Shown here: in pieces, positions 57,182 to 64,000 of the stretch
Numbering within the stretch: position 1 is the stretch's first letter
Layout: the number at the start of each line of letters is the position of its first letter
Source: Jaltomata sinuosa
Lineage: Eukaryota > Streptophyta > Magnoliopsida > Solanales > Solanaceae
Length of the DNA: 64,000 nucleotides
Direction: 5' to 3'
Assembly (NCBI GenBank): GCA_003996215.1
Contig: QJPP01001788.1
Span: 124,001-188,000, forward strand
The notes under the pieces: model-generated
What the model was told of the DNA's origin: nothing
The model's input: the letters and a program-made list of their open reading frames with translations, nothing else
Databases searched by the model: none
Position numbers and translations under genes: made by a program

Positions 57182-59465
57182 TATCATGACTCAACTGGCT
57201 GTGAGTGGTACCCACAATAACCCTCCAATAGAGAACCAACTAACCCGAAACTTAACCTTATTACTTAATAAATTTTAGAAGAGATACAATAAAACCAACT
57301 TTAATTCAGATCATAAACAAAGTCAACTAGTATAAATAGAATGTGGAATATTCAGCTAACTAAAACATCCCCAAGAATTAAAAGTTACCGTACAAGAACT
57401 CTAAGCAAACTGTCTCTATGATATTCAAACATAACTAAAATAAATAACTGGATAATAAAAGTTCCATTTTTTGGAGGAAGGATAATAACTTGGAGAAAAA
57501 TCCATGATAGCCTCGGAACTAGTTCTCACCCTTGGATAAAGTAACATTCATCTATTCTAGTTGAGGTCGTGTCTCAGTTTATGGAACATAGTCTACACTC
57601 AATAAAAGAATAGTACAAGTTAGTATCAGTACAATACACTATGTATTGTTAGGTATTATAAGCCAACTCAGTTTATAACAGGTATATAATTAAATTAAAT
57701 AACAAGTAAGAGACATTCCAAGAACAAAAAATCCAATTAACAGATAATCATCTCAAGTCAAGTCAACAACAGAAATATCAAGTTCAACAAGCCACTAAAA
57801 GAATGAAGGAGAAACCAATTTCAATAATTATAATACATGGAATCTAGGTCCATCTAAATCTCATCAATGGAACTATTACCTCTAATCTCATCTCAGCCCA
57901 CAATACTACCTCACAATGCCTGAGCATGAAACAATGCAATAGTAATGAAAAGTGTACACACATGCTAAAGGGTATTATTTTTCCCAACTATACATGACTT
58001 GCATGGGACACACAAGGTCCATATATCCACCAAAACCATTTCCCATCGGCACTAATATCAAATAGGTGACTATGACAACCTATACCTACAAGAACCATTT
58101 CCCATTAGCGTAAATATCAACTGTACCAGTGTGATACCTGATCCCATAATAAATGACAATATCAATGCACTAATGGTTCTTAGACCTATCTCTCAAGATA
58201 TACACAGTACGCAAAATCACATTTACACTTATTCATCTCAGTTCATGCATCAACTCATGTACCCTAGCTTATTCATTCAAGCATAACCTTAAAACACATA
58301 CAATTCAACCATGTTCGAAGACCAATCACAAGTTAAGTAATTCAACCACGTATATGTACTAAAATAAGTCTCAACTCCAATAGAAATCATAACCTACCTC
58401 AATCAAAGGACCAAAATCAACAAGTTACTTTGCAAGAACCTTACCTTTCCTCAACACCTCAGAACATTCAAAGTTTAAAATCAAATAATGTTAGGAGCAA
58501 TAAGTCATATGCTCTTTCAAATTTAGTCTCGGGAATTCAAACCCACTAATTCTACTCCTATCCGAGGTCTGTAGAATTCCCCAAGGGTCAATTAACCATT
58601 AACTAGTCTCATAACATTAATAAATTCAACACCCAAAGAGTTTCTAATCAAGTTAACTCCTTTTTAGCCATTTCTTATGCCTAAAGGTCTTACCTTTATG
58701 GAACCCAAACTTCCCCATTTGCATTAAGCATATTAAGAACCATTAATTTCATGCTAGGAATCATAAAATACAACTTAGGATTAATTCTAGATAAAATTGC
58801 ACCTACCCATAGGGTTTTCTCTAAGTTTTATACTTTTAGGGCTTTAACTCAAGAATTCCACCATTAATCTTCAACCTAAAGGTCTCACAAGGATTAATGA
58901 TTAATAAATGAAGAGGTTTACCAATTTACTTACCTCAAACAAAGAGAATTCACCCTAGTCCTTGGGAAAAACGTCCCTTGGAGCTCTAAAACAAAAGAGG
59001 AATTATGGGAAAATATCTAGAAAACTGAGTTAAGTACAGGTAAACTGCCCGTTGTCCCATTGTGACAAGTCATTTCTCATCATTATGATTCATCACGATG
59101 AGGCTTGGTTTATCATAATGACCCATCATGATTAGGTGCCCCTTCATTGTGATGAAGCATAAATTCTAGAACGTCATAAACTCACCCCAAACCCCTCATT
59201 TCACAACACACATATTCAAAGTTCTATGAACCCAATCCGTATCTCAAACTTTTTACGGGACCCTTACAACATTTGAGTATCCATGAATAAACTCCACACT
59301 ACCATATAACAAACCACAAGACCCCAACTATCTCTAAGACATAGAATACAAGATTTTTGTCGAAGCTCACCCTAGCTTGAGATTTTACCAACTCTCATCT
59401 TAGGGAATTTTCTAGCTAGGTACTTATGCCCTTACCTTACTATAGCAACAAAATAGGTCGTTACA
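57182..59465 (-). repeat. U 5' LTR
   Basis: 2.28 kb, from TATCATGACTC (the expected TG is TA) to GGTCGTTACA. Words at 59040-59165 match those of the other LTR. No gene. Confidence 0.9.
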
Positions 59466-60220
59466 CTTAGAGGCATCATTAGAAGCCTCTTTTAAACTTC
59501 CATATTGTTGGAGTCTCATAGGCTTGGAGATATCGTGTCTCAAGTTGGCTACAAATCTTATCACCATGTAGATTAAGTTATCTTTAATGTTGGACTTCAT
59601 TAAGTTCTCAAACTCATCATAATACTCCTCAACACTCTAATCACCTTGTCCATGCATGTACACCATCTTAAGAACCTCTCTATAATAGTTTGGTGTCACA
59701 TACCTCAACTCTAAGAGCTCCACCAATTCTTGACAAGTAGACAAGTCATAGTTGTGATTGAGATCTATCTTTTCTCTTGGATTCCTACCAAGTGGATGCA
59801 TATCCCTTAGATTGAGTAAGGGCATACTTAGCTTTCAAAGCATCCAAGATATTATTGGTGAGGAAAATCCTTTCACTTTGCAATCTCCACTCAAGGAATT
59901 CTTTTAGATCATTTCTACCCTAGAACTTTGGAAGACTCACCTTGATGGTACTCAAACCCTGAACTTGGTCACCTTTATCACCATGTCCTTTCAATTCCAA
60001 GACTTGTTTCTGATCAAAGATTTTTGGTTGCACTCTATCCTTTGGTGTATAATTGTCATTTATACCCCTTGTTAAGGTCTATTCCACCATCTACCCATGA
60101 CAACCTCATTATTCATCTCATCATAGTGGGGGTTTTGGTAATGGTAACCTTAGTAAGGTTCTTGATAAAGGTTTTTTAGGGGTAGAGGATGTGATACATG
60201 TAATGGTGTATGTGGTAGAC
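59466..60220 (-). pseudogene. S: gypsy gag fragment
   Basis: Starts right at U's LTR edge, so U probably inserted in it. Readable in sense: ESERIFLTNNILDALKAKYAL, then ELVELLELRYVTPNYYREVL, KMVYMHGQGD, SVEEYYDEFENLMKS, MVIRFVANLRHDISKPMRLQ. This is the gag core of a gypsy family different from El.1, U and T. The rest of the element is not in the window. Confidence 0.8.
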
Positions 60221-60239
60221 CCTTACTGTTATTACGAAT

Positions 60240-62258
60240 GAGCAAATCATGCAAGAAATTGAGTTATAAATCTTTTGGGTTGGGGAGTTAAAAATTTTGG
60301 GCTAGGCTAGTCTTAGACAAAATCTGAGTGAGGTGAGGTCTAGGGCAATATGGGAAAAGATTAGGCGAAATGATTAAGTTTGAGCTTTTTTCTATTAGCT
60401 AAGGCATTAAGGAGTCCGTAGAACTCCTGATATTGAACTTAACATAAAGGGGTTGGTCTGGGCTGTCATGTTTCAAGGGTATGTTGTGAAATAGGCAAAA
60501 TTGGGAGGATTTTCAAGTTTCTGTCTTGTGACACCTACTATATCGGGTGACAGGCCACTACCGCGATGCTGCTATAGCAGAGAAATTCCCTCTACAGTGA
60601 GAGTCAGAGTCAGTTAACTTTGCTATAATAGGAGGCTTCCGCTATGGTGGTGCCACTATAGCAGGATTGGGCCACTATAGTGAGATTAATTATTGTAAAT
60701 ATAGAAACTTCCCCAAAAATTCTCATTATATCACAAAATCATTTTGGGGAAGGCAGAGGCGATTTTGGGCAAAATCCATTATTTTTCAACCAAAGTTCTT
60801 TGTAAAGGTAAGTATTTTATTCTCGTAAACTAGTACTTTGATTTCTATAGCTTAGAATCATTAGTTATAGGCTTTGAGGAGGGTTTAACTTAACCTAGGT
60901 CAAATTTTCTTGTGTAAAGGGGAATGTTAGGGCATAAACCTTGGATTATTAGTTTAAGTTGCTTATTTATGATTCTTTTACCGTAATTCACTAGTGTAAC
61001 CGTAGAATTGATAGTAATTAGGTGAAATTATGGCGGGGAAGCCCTGGAACAAGAGGAATGATCATGAAATTTGCCTAAGGTTTGGGATTAAGATGTAATC
61101 CGCAAAATTTAGGCCAATTTGGTTGATTATGTGTTTGAATTTTATTCTTAGACCTCAATCAAGCTAAAGTTGCAAGAAATGGGAAAGCTTAGGTCCAGTC
61201 AAGCGTTCAAGCTTAGATTAAGGTAGGTGATGGTTGTTGTAATTCAAAATTCATAATGTGTGCATAATAACTGTCTCATTAGTATTACTTGCACCGTGTG
61301 TGTTCAGGGATAAAGGGAATAAGTGTTCGTGATATCTTAAGTGTTAATCTCATGCAATGAACTTGTTTTACATGCTTGTTAGTTGTATAAGTGTGGTATG
61401 TTATTCATTGTGGTTGTGATTGTTGTGATAACTGTGATTCTTCTGTTGGCTCAGGTACCATGCCTGGTACAAATTCATTTATGGTTTTCTTAGTTGCCAT
61501 ACTTGGTACGAATTTGATTAGTTCCATGAGTAAACAAGGCTTATTTATTATGATGTTATTATAACATCACAGATTTATGGTTAGCTCGAGTACAACGCCT
61601 GGTATAGGTTTACTCATTGGTTGGCTTGACTACCATGCCTAGTATAGATTCATTTATGGTTGGCTCAGGTACCACGCCTGGTATGGGTTTGATTGTTGTT
61701 ATCTGTGTTGGTTCCATGAGTGAATCGGGCTTATATATTGTGATGTTATTATTACATGTTGGTCCATGAGTGGTCGGGTTAGTATGTGGTCATATTTTGT
61801 ATCTTAAAATTGGCTGATGATCCTACTAGTACACTGTTATTTTTGTGTACAGATACTGCACTTACTCTTCTTTTATTGAGTACAAGGCATATTTTGGTGG
61901 CTGTTTCGAGACCTCAATTGTGATTATGACGACTTCTCAATTCAAGGGTGAGTTGCATCTTTTAGGCTACCATGGATTCTTCTATTAGTTCTAGTCCCTT
62001 GTTTGGACTTAGACTTTGTTTGTTTTAGGGTTGCATCCTCATCTTTTAGACATGTTTAGAGTTTTGGTACACAATTTTCCAATTCTAGGGGAATATTTCC
62101 GCAGGTTTTCTATTCTTTAAATTTTAGATGTGAATCTTGGTTATTATATATTCAATTGGTATTAGCTGCTTCATTTTGGGTTAATTATTGATTGGTTAGT
62201 TGGTTCTTCTACCGGGGGTTTAGTGTGGGTGCCACTCCTGGCGGGTTAGGTCGTGACA
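60240..62258 (+). repeat. T 5' LTR (left edge uncertain)
   Basis: Words at 60535-60690 (CTGCTATAGCAG, CCGCTATGGTGG, CCACTATAGTGAG), GGTACC-type repeats at 61446-61700, and the end at 62258. I could not find a clean TGT start; anything between 60200 and 60530 is possible. Confidence 0.7.
61446..61700. repeat. GGTACC-type repeats in T LTR
   Basis: Five degenerate units of the form GGCTCAGGTACCATGCCTGG, reverse-oriented relatives of 14001-14195, interrupted by a CCATGAGT...TTATTATGATG block that itself recurs at 61725-61755. Confidence 0.8.
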
Positions 62259-62262
62259 AAGA

Positions 62263-62275
62263 GGGTATTAGAGCC
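62263..62275 (+). promoter_or_regulatory. T primer binding site
   Basis: GGGTATTAGAGCC, a degenerate TGGTATCAGAGCC, 4 nt after the LTR. Confidence 0.8.
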
Positions 62276-62282
62276 CTAGTTC

Positions 62283-63250
62283 CTAAAGTTGAAACCTCCA
62301 TCATTCCATGGTATAGAAGATGAGGATGCTTTTGAGTTCATTTTGGAATGTTATGAGAGATTGTAAAAGTTGGGGATTGTACAGCAACATGGGGTTGAGT
62401 TTGTGACCTTCCAACTGCAAGGTCATGCCAAGCAGTAGTAGAGGGCCCATGTGGAATGTCATTTGTCAGCTTTGCCTTTGATGACTTGGGCTTAGTTTCA
62501 TGCCTTATTTCTGGAGAAGTATGTGCCTTATACTCTCAGGAATCGCAAGAAGGATGAGTTTCTGGCCCTTGAATAGGGATACATGTTTGTTGCAGCTTAT
62601 GAGGCCAAGTTTCATGCTTTGTCTTGCTATGCTACCCAAATGTTGGGCAGTGAGAAGGAGATGATTCACTTGTATGTTAAGTGCTTGAATATCGATTTGT
62701 AAGTTCTGTTCATTCACATGACTTCAGCAGGGAGTTGCTCCAATGAGGTGACTGACTATTTGAAGAAACTGGAGGGAGTTAAGCAGATTCGGCAGGCTAA
62801 GGTGTTAGCTAAGAAGCCCCAGAGTGCGGGTAATTTTAGTGTTTCTTATTCTAGAGGTCCTAGCCAGCAGGTTCATTTGGCTTTTCCTATTCAGTTAGCT
62901 TTGCCAGCTTCTACCGGTGGTCAGTTATGGGCCATTTGGCAGTCTCTAGCTACTAGGAGCCAGGGGGCTTCCTATTTTTCTGTCGGCTGGCTCTCTCTTG
63001 AGCGAGGATTTTTCCATTGTGGTGATCTAGGTCTTTTCAAGATCTAATGCCCTCTGAGGAAGGCAGGTAATCAGGTGCAGCAGCAGGCCAAGGTTGTGGT
63101 TCTAGAAAGTGGAGTTGGTAATGGCAAGCATCGTCTACAAGGTGGGCGAGGTAATAATTAAGGAGGCCGTGGTGGTAACAGAGGTAATGGTAACACAGGG
63201 AAAGGTCGAGCGCAACCTACTAAAGAGGTTGCCCAGATTGATGTTTGAGC
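62283..63250 (+). pseudogene. T gag, N-terminus missing
   Basis: The gag core PPSFHGIEDEDAFEFILECY begins only about a dozen bases after the primer site, so the leader and gag N-terminus were deleted. VEFVTFQLQGHAKQ, FLEKYVPYTLRNRKKDEF, YEAKFHALSCYATQ and TSAGSCSNEVTDYLKKLEGV follow, interrupted by at least five stops. The zinc knuckle is degenerate: the first Cys is Phe, the His is Leu, and a stop precedes the last Cys (63010-63055). Confidence 0.86.
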
Positions 63251-63261
63251 TCATTGTGATG

Positions 63262-63570
63262 CCTTCCCGGGTAAGTCTGAGGCTAAGGCATCTGATGCTG
63301 AGATAACATGTACTATTCTCATCTCGGATGGCTTATATTTTTTTGATCCGGGTTTCATATATTCTTTTGTATATGTTAGATTTGGCTTGGGTGTGGACTT
63401 GATTTGTGATGTTCTTAATTCCTCTATTAGTATTTCTACTCTGATTGGGGACTCTGTGGTGTTTATGGGGTTTCAGACTTGGGTAGATTTGGTCATATTA
63501 GATATGCTGGATTTTGATATTATTTTCGGTATGACTTGGTTGTCTCCTTGTCATGCTGTGTTAAATTGAA
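63262..63570 (+). pseudogene. T protease
   Basis: ITCTILISDGLYFFDPGFIYSF: catalytic Asp kept but the GST is GFI. Then STLIGDSVVF and LVILDMLDFDIIFGMTWLSP. Open from about 63262 to the stop after AVLN at 63567. Confidence 0.83.
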
Positions 63571-64000
63571 ATTCTAAGACCGTCACTCTAAAGATGTTGG
63601 GCATGGATAGTCTAGAGTTGGAGGATGCGTATAAGCCTAAGCTAGTGAAAATCATATCGTTTGTTCATGCTAGAAAGCTAGTGGGGAAGGGCTGTTCAGC
63701 CTTCTTGGCTTATTTTTGAGATGTTAGTGCAGAGTCCCATTCTATTGTGTTGGTCCCTGTGGTTTCTGAATTTTAGGAGGTATTTCTTATGGATTTGCCT
63801 GGTACGCCTCTGGATCAACACACTGACTTTTGTATATATTTGGAGCCAGGCGCTCTCCAAGTTTCTATTCCTCCTTATTGAATGGCTCCGATGGAGTTGA
63901 GGGAACTCAAAACTCAACTACACGAACTTCTTGATAAGGGCTTTATACATCCTAGTGCTTCACCTAGGGGTGCTCTGGTCTTGTTTGTTAAAAAAGGAAT
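63571..64000 (+). pseudogene. T linker and start of reverse transcriptase
   Basis: LEDAYKPKLVKIISFVHARK, stops near 63718 and 63775, DLPGTPLDQHTDFCIYLEPG, then a TGA where the Arg of PYRMAP should be, and [20 protein letters not shown] plus ALVLFVKK to the window end. Confidence 0.86.

Larger units (their letters stand above)
50311..59465 (-). mobile_element. U: chromovirus with full gene order, left LTR truncated
   Basis: LTRs 50311-51987 (truncated) and 57182-59465 match over about 1.67 kb. Between them on the minus strand: primer site, gag with an intact-looking zinc knuckle, protease, reverse transcriptase, RNase H, integrase and chromodomain. All enzyme domains carry disabling changes. 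CTTAG at 59466-59470 would be the right target copy; the left one cannot be checked. Confidence 0.9.
60240..64000 (+). mobile_element. T: plus-strand chromovirus, cut by window end
   Basis: LTR ending GGTTAGGTCGTGACA at 62258, primer site, gag core, protease, linker and the first part of reverse transcriptase. LTR end and GGTACC repeats relate it to X1. The left LTR edge is not clear. Confidence 0.85.

Overview
The window is plant nuclear DNA made almost entirely of decayed, nested LTR retrotransposons. I see no intact host gene, tRNA, rRNA or CRISPR array. Chromodomain-bearing Ty3/gypsy polyproteins, Athila-like gag and pol, LTRs starting TGTAACACCCC or TGTCACGACC, and an ORF family I take to be the 'putative plant transposon protein' all point to a large-genome eudicot, most likely Solanaceae. 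That identification rests on recall of similar repeats, not on a search.

Layout (+ coordinates; 'sense' means the element's own strand). El.1 (1-8111, minus) is a Tekay-type chromovirus with its left end outside the window; it sits in the LTR of an older element, Z (8112-34131, minus). Z's interior carries an antisense transposon-protein ORF split by Y (11687-31411, minus, target duplication CCTCC), a gag-only Athila-like element that also carries a transposon-protein ORF. Each LTR of Y has its own insertion: X1 (12819-16768, minus, duplication CTAAC), a gutted chromovirus, and X2 (24432-30380, plus, CACTA/CACAA), a non-autonomous Athila relative with one unrecognised ORF. To the right are W (about 34481-40853, minus), a coding-free element; V (40854-50310, minus), a truncated Athila-like pol plus a transposon-protein ORF; U (50311-59465, minus), a chromovirus with gag to chromodomain; S (59466-60220, minus), a gag fragment; and T (about 60240 to the end, plus), a chromovirus cut off in reverse transcriptase.

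Most polyprotein genes carry stops, frameshifts and lost catalytic residues, so this is a graveyard. The nesting gives relative ages: Z is older than El.1 and Y; Y is older than X1 and X2.

The signals I find most interesting are non-coding. (1) A two-hairpin module with a conserved TTAAATC core and a nearly invariant AGGCAA loop lies downstream of ORFs in Y, V (three copies) and X2, with paired changes in the stems. (2) A short hairpin with a purine loop lies 15-19 nt from the 3' LTR in all five chromovirus-type elements whose 3' end is visible, again with paired changes. (3) Most LTR families carry a cluster of short palindromic 'words' private to that element, and the same words recur inside the element near the transposon-protein ORF.
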